Positions 8,114 through 17,538 of a stretch of 64,000 nt of DNA are shown here, one piece after another. The stretch comes from Candidatus Zhuqueibacterota bacterium (GTDB lineage Bacteria > Zhuqueibacterota > Zhuqueibacteria > Residuimicrobiales > Krinioviventaceae): the NCBI GenBank assembly GCA_016928775.1, contig JAFGKD010000061.1, forward strand, positions 1 through 64,000, written 5' to 3'. The position numbers and the translations under genes are program-made. Within the stretch, counting starts at the first letter, position 1, and the number at the start of each line of letters is the position of its first letter. The notes under the pieces are model-generated. The model was not told the DNA's origin. It did no database searches and saw nothing but the letters and a program-made list of their open reading frames with translations.

Positions 8114-9136
8114 TCATATCTGAACCGGCATCTCCTTTTCAGCGGAGAGGTAAACCGCTTCCTGCACGGCAAGCGATTTCAAATATTCCGGCCCATTGGT
8201 CTCAAATTTTTCACCGGAGAGCAAACAATCGATAAAATGGCGCTGGGTGGTGTAGACACAATCCCCTGAAAAATTAATATTCTGATGTTTGTAGGTATGC
8301 TCCTTTTCTTCCTTGCCCAAAAGCTGGATCGTCAAGCGGCCGTCGCCATACAACCGGATGGCGCCCTCATAACCTTCAATCAAAAACTCGCCAAAGGTGT
8401 AACGTGGACTCGGATAATTGGGTTCATTATAGCGATTGGCATCCCAAAATCCGACGATGTCTTTTTCAAACTGAAAGAGGATCATGGCCCAGTCCTCGCC
8501 GGCGATCACCGGATTCATTTTGCGCAGTTTGGCATAGACCTGGCGAACCTCACCGGCAAGAAACCGGAAGGTGTCGATGAAATGAATGCCGTTCTCGTAA
8601 ACGATCAAACGCGGGTAGCTGCGAAAATAGGGCTGCCGCGGGATATAGGCATTTTCCCCCCAGCCATCGCCCATACGTTTTCTGAAACTCATCGTATGCA
8701 TCTCGCCGATCACGCCCTGATTAAGCAATTTTTTGATTTCCCTATACCAGAGTTGAAAACGCCAGTTCTCATGCACTATAAAGCGGATATCTTTGCCGCC
8801 CACATAATCAACAATCTGTTTTGCTTCTTCGAATGTCGGGGCCAGGGGCTTTTGGCATATCATGTCGATCCCCTGATTTGCGACAAACGTGCACATTTCC
8901 AGGTGCGTCTCCGGCGGCGTAATAATGTCGACAAAATCGGGTTTTTCCTGGACGATCATCTCTCGCCAATCCACATAATGTTTCGGGATACCATACTTTT
9001 TCATCATGGGTTCCGCCCGTTCCCGGTTACGATTGCACATGGCCGTTATTGTCGTTTGCGGAATGCGTCCCCAGGCCTCATATTGAAATGGGCTAAAATA
9101 GCCGGCACCAATGCCGACGCCTTTCAAAGTTTTCAT
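8114..9136 (-). CDS. Gfo/Idh/MocA family sugar oxidoreductase
   Basis: The protein has 340 residues and no signal peptide, so it is predicted to be cytoplasmic. The N-terminal Rossmann fold begins V-G-I-G-A-G-Y-F-S. The conserved E-K-P motif of the family appears as C-Q-K-P-L-A-P near residue 95, with Gln in place of the usual Glu. The C-terminal dehydrogenase domain has G-I-H-F-I-D-T (about 185), matching the family G-x-H-x-x-D region that holds catalytic residues. Family members oxidise or reduce sugars and derivatives with NAD(P). It is divergent from the six-hairpin protein gene to its right and lies at the edge of the carbohydrate region, so a sugar or uronate substrate is likely. Confidence 0.85.
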   Translation of the reverse strand: MKTLKGVGIGAGYFSPFQYEAWGRIPQTTITAMCNRNRERAEPMMKKYGIPKHYVDWREMIVQEKPDFVDIITPPETHLEMCTFVANQGIDMICQKPLAPTFEEAKQIVDYVGGKDIRFIVHENWRFQLWYREIKKLLNQGVIGEMHTMSFRKRMGDGWGENAYIPRQPYFRSYPRLIVYENGIHFIDTFRFLAGEVRQVYAKLRKMNPVIAGEDWAMILFQFEKDIVGFWDANRYNEPNYPSPRYTFGEFLIEGYEGAIRLYGDGRLTIQLLGKEEKEHTYKHQNINFSGDCVYTTQRHFIDCLLSGEKFETNGPEYLKSLAVQEAVYLSAEKEMPVQI

Positions 9137-9467
9137 AGTTATATCCTGTTCTTGTTTCGGTTTCTGATTATTAGTAATCAGGCCACCAATAGTCCAGCAT
9201 CTAACAATGGGTGGCTTGGCGTCGCGAGCATGTCTGAGACAATAGAATGCTGACGATACTTCTTCACATTATTGAATTCAAAATACAATATTAAGGATTA
9301 AAATCAAGATATTTATGCTGTTTTTCGTAACAGGGTGGTGCGATATCCCAATGCCAAGATGAGGGTGCATTGAAACTCAAAATGGCGCAATGAACCGGAT
9401 TTGCAAAAGTCCCTGCTTTTATGTATTTTCATCTCAATCAATGTGTATGAAAATGACGGAAAATTTC
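9137..9467. promoter_or_regulatory. Divergent intergenic region
   Basis: This 330-base gap separates two divergently transcribed genes and must hold both promoters. It is A/T-rich near 9265-9320. I see no clear operator, repeat or RNA motif. Confidence 0.3.
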
Positions 9468-12107
9468 ATGAAAAAATGGCCCATAGTATTCGGCTTTGCT
9501 TTGCTGTTGCTGACGATAAACGACGAGCTTGTGGCAAAACAAAAGAAAAAGAACGAGTCCGATGCATTTCCCACGGTTGATTTCCGCTATTCCATCCCCT
9601 GGTGGCAGACGACTGTCTCTTTGCCGGACGATCCGGATAAAGTCCTGGTTGGAAAAGAAGGACAAATCTTCGCCGATTTTGGCTTGTCTCGTGGACCGCG
9701 TGGATTTAACACGTTTATTCATAGCGATGTCGTGGGTGGAACGGAGTGGGTCAGCCAATCTCTGTTGTCCGCACGCGTTCCCATTCTGCGCACAAAGCGG
9801 CGAGCCGGTTCGGTTGACATCATCGAGGAAACTTTCACTGTGATCCCGTCCGAGCACAACAATCTACACCCACCGCGTCTCGTTCGTCTCGGCGGTGAAA
9901 AACGGGTAACCGGATTTGACGGCCCCAAAACCAAACGCGTCAGATATGGATGGGCGCCGCCCCAAATTGCCTGCGATCCGGCGTTTCAGGACGCGGCGGT
10001 GTCGTCCGATGGATTGATTGAATATGCTCTCGCGGTTGAAAAAGGTCCGGTCATGTATGTTGTCATCGGATTCTGTGAAGGGGAGGTTGCGAAAAAGGGA
10101 GAGCGTCCCTTGAATATTACTGTTGAAGGACTTGAACCACAACAGGTTGATCCGGTGGGTGATGCCGGACAGAATTTGCCTGTGGTCTATGTCTTTCAGG
10201 GGAATGATCGCAATAATGATGGTAAAATTGATATTCGCATCAAAGGTGTCACCGGTTCAAAAAATCCACATCCCATGTGCAGTGTCATCTGGGCTTTTGC
10301 CGAGAAGGTACCGCCGTTGGAGCGCATCATTGCCGGACTGGAAAATGACACGGCGTATGCTTTCGCAAACTGCGGACACGAACGGCTGCCGCGGCGACAG
10401 TATGTGTCAAAAATCACCTATTCGAATAAAGGGGATTCGACCGCTCACCTGACGCCGAAAATTTTGGCAGAAAGCGATTTTGTCCGATTTGACCGCATGC
10501 GCAACACACTGGTCATCGGACACAATACGCACTGCCAGACGACTTTGATCGCCTCGATCGATGTGAATAGCCGGCGCCGGTTCACGGCAACGCTGCAACC
10601 GTTCACCCTCGAGCCCGGTATGTCTGAAACGCTGGTGTTGACTATCAACCGAGGCGGTTTTGAAACTGAACCGGTTTCTCAACATGAGGTGACATCCATT
10701 CAAAAGAATGCTGTGTTTTTCTGGGAAAAGAAGGCCGATCTGCCGTACGATAAAATTCAGGTGCCCGATCCCGGAATACAGAACATGCTGGATGCGTCGA
10801 TCCGCAACATCTATCAAGCGCGCGATATCAAGAACGGTTTGCCCGCTTTTCATGTCGGACCGACACATTATCGATGCTTGTGGATCGTCGATGGCGCCTT
10901 TCTTTTGGAGGCAGCGACGCTGCTGGGCCGCGCCGACGAAGCGCGCGCCGGCATAGACTATATGATGAGCTTTCAGCAAGCGGACGGTGGTTTTCAGCTC
11001 AAGGATCGCTATTGGAAAGAAGGTGGCCTGGTGCTTTGGGCGGTCACACGCCACGCCTTTCTGACGCAGGACCAACAATGGCTGCTGCAACACTGGGATA
11101 ATCTCAAACGCGTTGTCGCCTGGATTCAAAATCTGCGCACACTCGAAGGTGCGGCCGATCCGGATGCGCCGGAATATCGGCTGCTTCCCTGGGGTGATAT
11201 CGACGGTGGCATCAATAACTATCACAAAGATGAGCGCAAAGGCGAATACAGCAATATTTATTGGTCGCTCATCGGCATGAAATCGGCGATACAGGCGGCA
11301 ACGTGGCTGGGAGAAAACGAAACGGCAAAAAAATGGCAGCACCAATTTGACGATTTTTACGCGACTTTTCAAACCGCAGCACAACGAGATCTGCGTCCCG
11401 ATCCATACGGCAATATCTACCTGCCGATCATCATGAACGATGCTCTGCAAGCTCTGCCGCAACGAGCGCAGTGGTCATTTTGCCACGCGGTGTATCCGGG
11501 ACAACTCTTTGCGCAGGAAAATCCCATTGTTGTCGGCACCTTGAACATGCTCAAAACCACCGAGGTTCAGGGTATGGTTTTCAACACCGGATGGATGCAG
11601 GATGGCATCTGGACCTATTTTGCCTCATTCTATGGTCACGCGTTACTGTGGCAGGGAGAAGGACAGAAAGCAGTGCGAGTGCTTTACGACTTTGCCAACC
11701 ACGCTGCGCCGACCATGGTCTGGCGCGAGGAACAAAAGCCGGTCGGTCAAGGGCATGAGGAAGTGGGCGACATGCCGCATAACTGGGCGAGCGCAGAATT
11801 CATTCGACTTGCCATCCATGTGCTGGCCCTGGACCGGGGTGATGAATTGCATTTGCTCGAAGGATTGCCGCCACAGTGGCTCGGACCGGGCATGGAGACG
11901 GCGCTGAACGGTGTTGCCACACCGTTCGGCGATTTATTTTTAAACCTGAAAATCGATCGCACCGGTGAAACAGCGACGCTGTCAGTGGAACCGCTAAAAG
12001 AGCGATGCAAAGCGATTGTTGTTCATCTTCCTGGTGGAGGTGTTGAACAATTATTGCCCGAAAAAGGCGGGCAGGTGACCTTCCATGTATCCTCGAATGA
12101 AAAATAG
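9468..12107 (+). CDS. Secreted six-hairpin glycosidase-like protein
   Basis: The protein has 879 residues if it starts at ATG 9468, where the signal peptide begins (M-K-K-W-P-I-V-F-G-F). Other in-frame ATG codons lie upstream at 9390 and 9447. The N-terminal half is beta-rich. The second half (about 440-790) looks like an (alpha/alpha)6 toroid of the six-hairpin glycosidase superfamily: C-L-W-I-V-D-G-A-F, Q-Q-A-D-G-G-F, L-P-W-G-D-I-D-G-G and M-Q-D-G-I-W-T-Y-F. Acidic residues in these motifs are candidate catalysts. A small C-terminal beta-domain closes the protein, as in rhamnosidase-like enzymes. I cannot place it in a numbered GH family. It probably acts in the periplasm or at the surface on plant or algal oligosaccharides. 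Confidence 0.65.
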   Translation: MKKWPIVFGFALLLLTINDELVAKQKKKNESDAFPTVDFRYSIPWWQTTVSLPDDPDKVLVGKEGQIFADFGLSRGPRGFNTFIHSDVVGGTEWVSQSLLSARVPILRTKRRAGSVDIIEETFTVIPSEHNNLHPPRLVRLGGEKRVTGFDGPKTKRVRYGWAPPQIACDPAFQDAAVSSDGLIEYALAVEKGPVMYVVIGFCEGEVAKKGERPLNITVEGLEPQQVDPVGDAGQNLPVVYVFQGNDRNNDGKIDIRIKGVTGSKNPHPMCSVIWAFAEKVPPLERIIAGLENDTAYAFANCGHERLPRRQYVSKITYSNKGDSTAHLTPKILAESDFVRFDRMRNTLVIGHNTHCQTTLIASIDVNSRRRFTATLQPFTLEPGMSETLVLTINRGGFETEPVSQHEVTSIQKNAVFFWEKKADLPYDKIQVPDPGIQNMLDASIRNIYQARDIKNGLPAFHVGPTHYRCLWIVDGAFLLEAATLLGRADEARAGIDYMMSFQQADGGFQLKDRYWKEGGLVLWAVTRHAFLTQDQQWLLQHWDNLKRVVAWIQNLRTLEGAADPDAPEYRLLPWGDIDGGINNYHKDERKGEYSNIYWSLIGMKSAIQAATWLGENETAKKWQHQFDDFYATFQTAAQRDLRPDPYGNIYLPIIMNDALQALPQRAQWSFCHAVYPGQLFAQENPIVVGTLNMLKTTEVQGMVFNTGWMQDGIWTYFASFYGHALLWQGEGQKAVRVLYDFANHAAPTMVWREEQKPVGQGHEEVGDMPHNWASAEFIRLAIHVLALDRGDELHLLEGLPPQWLGPGMETALNGVATPFGDLFLNLKIDRTGETATLSVEPLKERCKAIVVHLPGGGVEQLLPEKGGQVTFHVSSNEK

Positions 12108-12176
12108 GTATCGTTTAAAAAAACAGTTCGATTCAGGTCAATGAGGACTTGAAACCGGTAATCTTTCGAATCAAAC

Positions 12177-12878
12177 TTATTTTTTGACGGCAAAGATCAA
12201 ATAATGAGCCGGTGTTTCACCAACATTTTTAACCGAGTGCTCTTCAGGCACGTGCCAGTGAATCAAGCTCTCCTCCATTTCCGCCTCTATTGTATTGAGT
12301 CGGTAGTAGTTGTACTCGGCTCGATAATCGTTTAATGAATAAATGAGTCGGTAAATCCCCTCATGTTTGGGTTGAGATTCACCGGGATCCAGTTTGACAT
12401 CAATGATACGAAAAATATCATTTTCGAAAAGAATAGTGGCATTTTCCGAGTCGACCTGACTCGCATCGCGCGACACATCAAAATCGCCTGTTTCAGGCAA
12501 AGGAGTTTCCGTTCGCGTCACAACGAGGTATTGTGCTTCGGTGTCGCCTATATTTTCAACCGCGTGGTCGATGGCATCATGCCAATGTGTATCACCTCGT
12601 TGCCATTCCTTTTCAATGGTTTCGCCGCCTTCAGTCCATTTGATTTTATAGTCTGAGAGGGCATAGATAACCCGCGCTCCGCCCTGATGCAGCGGCAATT
12701 GGTCGCCCGGCTTGAGAGTGAATTCAACGGCCTTGACGTAATCATTCTCAAAAACAATTTTTGCGTTGTCGGGATAGGCCACCACAATATCCGCAACAGC
12801 TTTTTGCTGTTTCGGCCCACAACTCACGGCAAAGGTGATCGTGGCCAATAAAACCAGGATTTTAGAGACATTTCTCAT
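12177..12878 (-). CDS. Lipoprotein with two tandem cupin domains
   Basis: The protein has 233 residues with a lipobox F-A-V-S-C at about residues 16-20. Two similar halves follow. Both contain an F-E-N-D segment, then a K-P-G-D or D-P-G-E turn before a conserved His (L-P-L-H-Q-G-G and Q-P-K-H-E-G), then an I-Y-A-L-S-D-Y or I-Y-S-L-N-D-Y strand, and end with H-W-H. The pattern indicates an internal duplication of a cupin barrel with His metal ligands. No enzymatic reaction can be named. A surface-exposed sugar- or metal-binding role is possible given the neighbours. It converges with the gene to its left. Confidence 0.65.
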   Translation of the reverse strand: MRNVSKILVLLATITFAVSCGPKQQKAVADIVVAYPDNAKIVFENDYVKAVEFTLKPGDQLPLHQGGARVIYALSDYKIKWTEGGETIEKEWQRGDTHWHDAIDHAVENIGDTEAQYLVVTRTETPLPETGDFDVSRDASQVDSENATILFENDIFRIIDVKLDPGESQPKHEGIYRLIYSLNDYRAEYNYYRLNTIEAEMEESLIHWHVPEEHSVKNVGETPAHYLIFAVKK

Positions 12879-13048
12879 TGCTTACCTCCTTTTAACATGT
12901 GATGTTTGTTTTTTATCTCAAAACCAACGTATTCTGGAGCACGGCAGGATGAGTATTATGCCTGCCGACGCCCCTTTTCATTCAACATCGCAGTAGTTTT
13001 TAACATCAAATAAAAGAAAAAAATGCCAAAAATTCACATCATTTCAGC

Positions 13049-15178
13049 TTATTTGATCAACAGGATTTTTTGGGTACTGTACATTTTGTTTTCACCCGCC
13101 AGGGCAACAATATATACACCTGTTGCATGGTAGCCGGCATGCCAGGCAATGGCGTGCGTTCCGGCATTCAAATCGCCATGAAAAAGCTGTTGAACCAACG
13201 TTCCGTCAATGTGATAGATATTGAGCCGGATGTTCTGATGGCGTTCAAGCTCAAAGCGTATCTGCGTACTCTCGTTAAAGGGATTCGGATAATTTTGCAG
13301 CAGTCGAAAGCCGGCAGGCTGTTGCAATACCCTGGACTTTACATCCGTCTGATAAGGCTTATCGTTGACAAACTTTGATAATAATTTGATATACGCCGAC
13401 TGATAGCCGCACGACGGTTCGGTAATTTCCCAGGCATTGGAATAGGCGCCACCATCGCGATAGGCTTTTTGTGGTGGTTGATCTTTGATGCCTGCTTGAC
13501 CGCCGCTATAGCTTCGATTTGGTCCGCCCGGCACATACCCGGGCGCCGGACCGCAGGTGGAATTCAGCGCGTGACGCCATGTCGATCCCTTGAACCAGCC
13601 ATGATAGATCTCATTTGCCGAGTTCTCTGCGCCATAATCGTACATGTTGGACAAATAGACGATGTTGAGCGGATTGACGCCGTGCATGTAGTGAATGCTC
13701 GACAAAGCTCTTTCCTCATACGAATCATGATTGGCCGCATCCTGGTTGTAGACCAGCAGATTCATATTCAGGTTGCCGGTATTGGCTTTGACGCTGTTAC
13801 TGCCCCAGTGATACTGCGCATCCGGCATGTGAGCACGATATAAATCGCGGTCATCCTGCTGGTAAAAATCACCCAAGGATCGACCGGCGTTGCGCAGTTT
13901 CGACAGGATGTCATTGGCAACCGAGACGTCAGCGCCGGCGACCGTTGTGTAATAGAGCAGGGCATCACCCCGATCCATGCGATATGGTCCCCACCAGCCC
14001 AGGTTGTCCACCTCTTTGTAATAATCGACTACATATTCATTGTATATCGATTCGCCGGTCAGGGCGAAAAGATAAACTGCCGCAGCGACGGCCATTTCTT
14101 TTTGTGTGTCAATATCTCGGTCGGCATCGCCCGACTTTATCTCCTGGGTGTCGCAGGTTGAGCTTTTGGGATTGTCGTGATACCAGTTCCACGCCATCTC
14201 CGCACGCGTTTGCAAATCCTGCACATAATCTTTAAAATCGGTGAACTCGGATAGCACGATCGCCGTGTGGGCAAACATCCCGGCCGTAGCGATGGTTGAT
14301 GAAGAACATTCGGGGCCATAGTAGCGCGGCGCTCGGTCGCTTGATGGTGGTGAACCAAGAGTATAGGTGATTGAGCCCATTTTGATGTGCACACCACCGT
14401 CCTGGGTGTCCTGCATCTTTTTCAGCCAGTCGATCTCCCACAAGACCTCGTCGATGATATCCGGGATGCCGTTACCCGACTCGGGAATGTTGACATCATC
14501 CGTCCAGGCCACCGGATGCTGCGCGTAGGCATCGAGCAGTTGGTGAATGACGTGATCAACGAAGGTAACATATTTGTTAAAGTCACCGGCATCGAACCAG
14601 CCGCCACTCATGTCCCTGGCAGTATCCGGATTGTTTTTATCGGTCACATCGCGCGCTTCTGTATCCTGCCGATCACCGGCGAACGAAACACCGTCGGCCC
14701 AGCACTCGCCGGCATATTGTGCCTCCTTGGCCATGCCGCAGCGATTATAATAAAACATGCGCAATACGACCTTGAGCACCTCGGCGTAGACGTTTTCATG
14801 GACGTCGAAGGTATAGGATGCCGCATTATTTTCCACATCGAACACATAATAAGTGCCTTGTTCCGTGACCTCGGAAAAATCAAACCACCAGCCTTTGTCG
14901 CCGCTTTGCGCGTGGGTGGCGCCGTTTCGCCATATATCCGGGGCTCCACTGTAAACGACCTCATTGGATCCTGCTCGGCGCACCTGGTATTCAACGCCGG
15001 GGACAAACTCGATTGAGGCATTAAAGCCGTTTTGTGGATTGGCAATGATGGCAATTTTTGTGTCTTGCGGTCTATAACCAAACTGATCGACCATGATTTG
15101 TTTGGTGATTGCACGTTGGGCATGGAGAACTGGATATAGGATTAAATGCATAAACAAATAGATTCCAATAATTTTCAT
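13049..15178 (-). CDS. Secreted GH9 cellulase with N-terminal Ig-like domain and type IX sorting domain
   Basis: The protein has 709 residues from ATG 15178, chosen because GAGAGGA lies upstream and the translation starts at the signal peptide (cleavage near L-H-A-Q). A CelD-type Ig-like domain spans about 25-128. The GH9 catalytic domain (about 130-615) shows G-W-F-D-A-G-D-F-N-K-Y at 193-203, with the catalytic-base Asp residues, then Y-H-W-G-S-N, H-Y-M-H-G-V-N-P and a C-terminal N-A-W-E-I-T-E region with the acid Glu. The last 85 residues are a sorting domain with L-L-Q-N-Y-P-N-P-F-N. GH9 enzymes cut beta-1,4-glucans. This one is predicted to be exported by Sec and delivered to the surface by type IX secretion. 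A 233-base divergent promoter region separates it from the GH42-like gene. Confidence 0.92.
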   Translation of the reverse strand: MKIIGIYLFMHLILYPVLHAQRAITKQIMVDQFGYRPQDTKIAIIANPQNGFNASIEFVPGVEYQVRRAGSNEVVYSGAPDIWRNGATHAQSGDKGWWFDFSEVTEQGTYYVFDVENNAASYTFDVHENVYAEVLKVVLRMFYYNRCGMAKEAQYAGECWADGVSFAGDRQDTEARDVTDKNNPDTARDMSGGWFDAGDFNKYVTFVDHVIHQLLDAYAQHPVAWTDDVNIPESGNGIPDIIDEVLWEIDWLKKMQDTQDGGVHIKMGSITYTLGSPPSSDRAPRYYGPECSSSTIATAGMFAHTAIVLSEFTDFKDYVQDLQTRAEMAWNWYHDNPKSSTCDTQEIKSGDADRDIDTQKEMAVAAAVYLFALTGESIYNEYVVDYYKEVDNLGWWGPYRMDRGDALLYYTTVAGADVSVANDILSKLRNAGRSLGDFYQQDDRDLYRAHMPDAQYHWGSNSVKANTGNLNMNLLVYNQDAANHDSYEERALSSIHYMHGVNPLNIVYLSNMYDYGAENSANEIYHGWFKGSTWRHALNSTCGPAPGYVPGGPNRSYSGGQAGIKDQPPQKAYRDGGAYSNAWEITEPSCGYQSAYIKLLSKFVNDKPYQTDVKSRVLQQPAGFRLLQNYPNPFNESTQIRFELERHQNIRLNIYHIDGTLVQQLFHGDLNAGTHAIAWHAGYHATGVYIVALAGENKMYSTQKILLIK

Positions 15179-15411
15179 GTGCGTTCCTCTCTTTGGAGTA
15201 GAGTTATCATCGGCTGTGGTATGAAATGTAAAATTTCTGATGAATTCGCCAAGGAATAAATGTAGCCGCGACGCACAAAAGTTTGGCATTTTATTCAATT
15301 TCGCAAGTTGATTCAAATAATCTCTGCTTATTTGCTTGAAATTGATTAAATTACTGTTGAACGAAAAAAATTCCAGCCTTTATTGTATTTTCATCTTAAA
15401 AAGGCTCACAA

Positions 15412-17403
15412 ATGATATCTAAAAATCATGTTCTTATCGCGATCTTCCTTGCCTTGCTGTGTTATCCCTCGTTATATTCTCAGGAACTGCCGCTCCTCGG
15501 CGCCCAAGTGTTCATAGAGCCCGGCCAAACCGCGGAAGAAACTGAACTGTGGTTTAAAACCATGCGCGACCATGGCATGCAGATCTGCCGCATCCGCATG
15601 TTTGAATCTTATATGCGACAATCTGATGGATCATGGGATTTTTCCTTGTTCGATCAGGCTTTTAAATTAGCAGAAAAATACAACATTAAAGTTATGGGCA
15701 CGTTTTTTCCGACCACGACCAAAACCGATATCGGCGGCTGGAAATTTCCGAAAGACCGGGAGCAGTTGGGGCAATTCGCCGAATACATCAAGCAGTTGGT
15801 TACGCACTTTAAAAAATACAAATCCCTGTATGCCTGGGTGCTGATCAATGAACCCGGCGGCGGACTTCGAGACACGGCTTTTTCACGGGAGATTCGGCAA
15901 CAGTGGAATCAGGAACATCCGCAGCGCGAGGTTCTGGACAACGGCTATCCGGTGCTCGTTGATCTGCAGGATGAACGGTTCAAAGAATACATGACTTCGT
16001 GGATGCTGAACTGGATTGCCGAGCAGGTTCGAGTCTATGACGAGGAGATTCATCTGCACGTTAACAACCACGCGATTTTTTCCAATCTGCCGGAATATGA
16101 TTTTCCCTACTGGCGCACGTTTTTGAACAGTCTCGGCGGCTCGGCGCATCCGAGCTGGCATTACACCGCGTTCCCGCGCGATCAGTATGCGCTGATTTTG
16201 TCTGCGAACAGCGAAATCCTGTTGTCCGGCGCCGGTCACCTGCCATGGCTGATGACCGAAATCCAGGGCGGCAACAATACCTACAGCTCAAATACCCCAA
16301 TGTGTCCGACGGCTGAAGAGATCACCCAGTGGCTGTGGATGATTTTAGGCACCGAAGGCAAAGGCGGTATCTTTTGGACGCTCAATCCGCGCGCCTCGGG
16401 CGTGGAATCCGGCGAATGGGCGCTACTTGATTTTCAGCATCAGCCAACAGATCGGGTTGCAGCGATCAAACGCGTCAGCGATTGTATTCAACAGAACAAC
16501 GACGTGTTCAAGCAGCTCAAAAAAATCGATTCCGGCATCAATCTGCTCTACATCCGCGAATCGTTGTGGGCGGAGAATGTCATCACCCAGGGAACACCCG
16601 CGGCAACCGATAGCCGCAAAATCGGTTTGAAAAATCTGTTGGGCTATTTCAAGGCGTTGTCCGAAATGGGCATCAACGCCAACATCAAAGCGTTTGAGGA
16701 ATTTGATTTTACAAAAGAAAATTATACCGGGAGTACGATCATTCTGGCCAATCAAATTGTCCTTCCTGTTAACACTGTAAAGCCTCTAGAACATTTTGTA
16801 AAAAAAGGCGGCACCTTGCTGGTGGATGGCCTGACCGGCTATTATGATGAACATGTGCACAACCGCATGCTCACCGATTTTCCGTTTGCGCATTTATTTG
16901 GCGGACAATTAGCCGAATTCCGGCATTCGAGTGATATTTTTTATTATGAATTGGCAGGAATGCAAGTCCCGGCGAGTCTATGGAAAGGCTTTTTAAAACC
17001 CGATGAAAAGTCAACCGCGCTCGCCACATTCGGAGAACACATCACGGCGACACGTTCGAATTTTGGCGAGGGTAGTGTTATCTGGATCCCGGGACTGCTG
17101 GGCCTGCCAGCATGGGAGGATGCGCAACCGCTGGCAAAATTCCTGACATACACGCTGCCGCTTGATTCAGTCCCCCTTCGCTTTGAACAGCATGCCAAAA
17201 ACGTTGTGATGAAAACGCTCCAACCGGACGAGGCAGTGATCACCATTCTGGTGAACAAGGCGAAAACCGAAAAAGAGGTTGAGTTGAACGGCTGTGTGGA
17301 ACTGTTGAATGGAAGGGTGCTGTTTAGCACTATCGACCGGACATCCATCAACGGGACCATAAAGCTATATCCGGAAGAGACACTGGTGGTTCAGTGGCGT
17401 TAA
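15412..17403 (+). CDS. Secreted GH42-like beta-galactosidase
   Basis: The protein has 663 residues with a signal peptide ending near L-Y-S-Q-E at about residue 23. It has a clan GH-A (beta/alpha)8 barrel (about 30-370), a Rossmann-like trimerisation domain (about 375-600) and a small C-terminal beta-domain, the GH42 layout. The likely acid/base Glu is in W-V-L-I-N-E-P-G-G-G (about 143-152) and the nucleophile Glu in L-M-T-E-I-Q-G-G (about 281). No sorting domain is present, so it probably stays in the periplasm. It would remove beta-galactose or a related sugar from oligosaccharides made by the secreted enzymes. Assignment to GH42 proper, rather than a sister family, is not certain. Confidence 0.75.
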   Translation: MISKNHVLIAIFLALLCYPSLYSQELPLLGAQVFIEPGQTAEETELWFKTMRDHGMQICRIRMFESYMRQSDGSWDFSLFDQAFKLAEKYNIKVMGTFFPTTTKTDIGGWKFPKDREQLGQFAEYIKQLVTHFKKYKSLYAWVLINEPGGGLRDTAFSREIRQQWNQEHPQREVLDNGYPVLVDLQDERFKEYMTSWMLNWIAEQVRVYDEEIHLHVNNHAIFSNLPEYDFPYWRTFLNSLGGSAHPSWHYTAFPRDQYALILSANSEILLSGAGHLPWLMTEIQGGNNTYSSNTPMCPTAEEITQWLWMILGTEGKGGIFWTLNPRASGVESGEWALLDFQHQPTDRVAAIKRVSDCIQQNNDVFKQLKKIDSGINLLYIRESLWAENVITQGTPAATDSRKIGLKNLLGYFKALSEMGINANIKAFEEFDFTKENYTGSTIILANQIVLPVNTVKPLEHFVKKGGTLLVDGLTGYYDEHVHNRMLTDFPFAHLFGGQLAEFRHSSDIFYYELAGMQVPASLWKGFLKPDEKSTALATFGEHITATRSNFGEGSVIWIPGLLGLPAWEDAQPLAKFLTYTLPLDSVPLRFEQHAKNVVMKTLQPDEAVITILVNKAKTEKEVELNGCVELLNGRVLFSTIDRTSINGTIKLYPEETLVVQWR

Positions 17404-17538
17404 GAACGGTGATATATCTCGTTTTGCTAAAACCTTGAGCATTGTGATTTTTTGCACGTTTCCATTTGCCACGGAAAACCTGTCTCGGCCATCGGCCGCA
17501 ACCAAATTTTAAGCCACTGATATAATGGAGGAACAAAA

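Noticed and set aside
8285..9253. 322-codon + strand frame opposite the Gfo/Idh/MocA gene
   Set aside because: It lies fully antisense to a clear enzyme gene and its translation has no motif; it is a shadow frame.
10407..11462. 351-codon - strand frame opposite the six-hairpin protein
   Set aside because: Antisense shadow of a gene with clear signal peptide and domain motifs.
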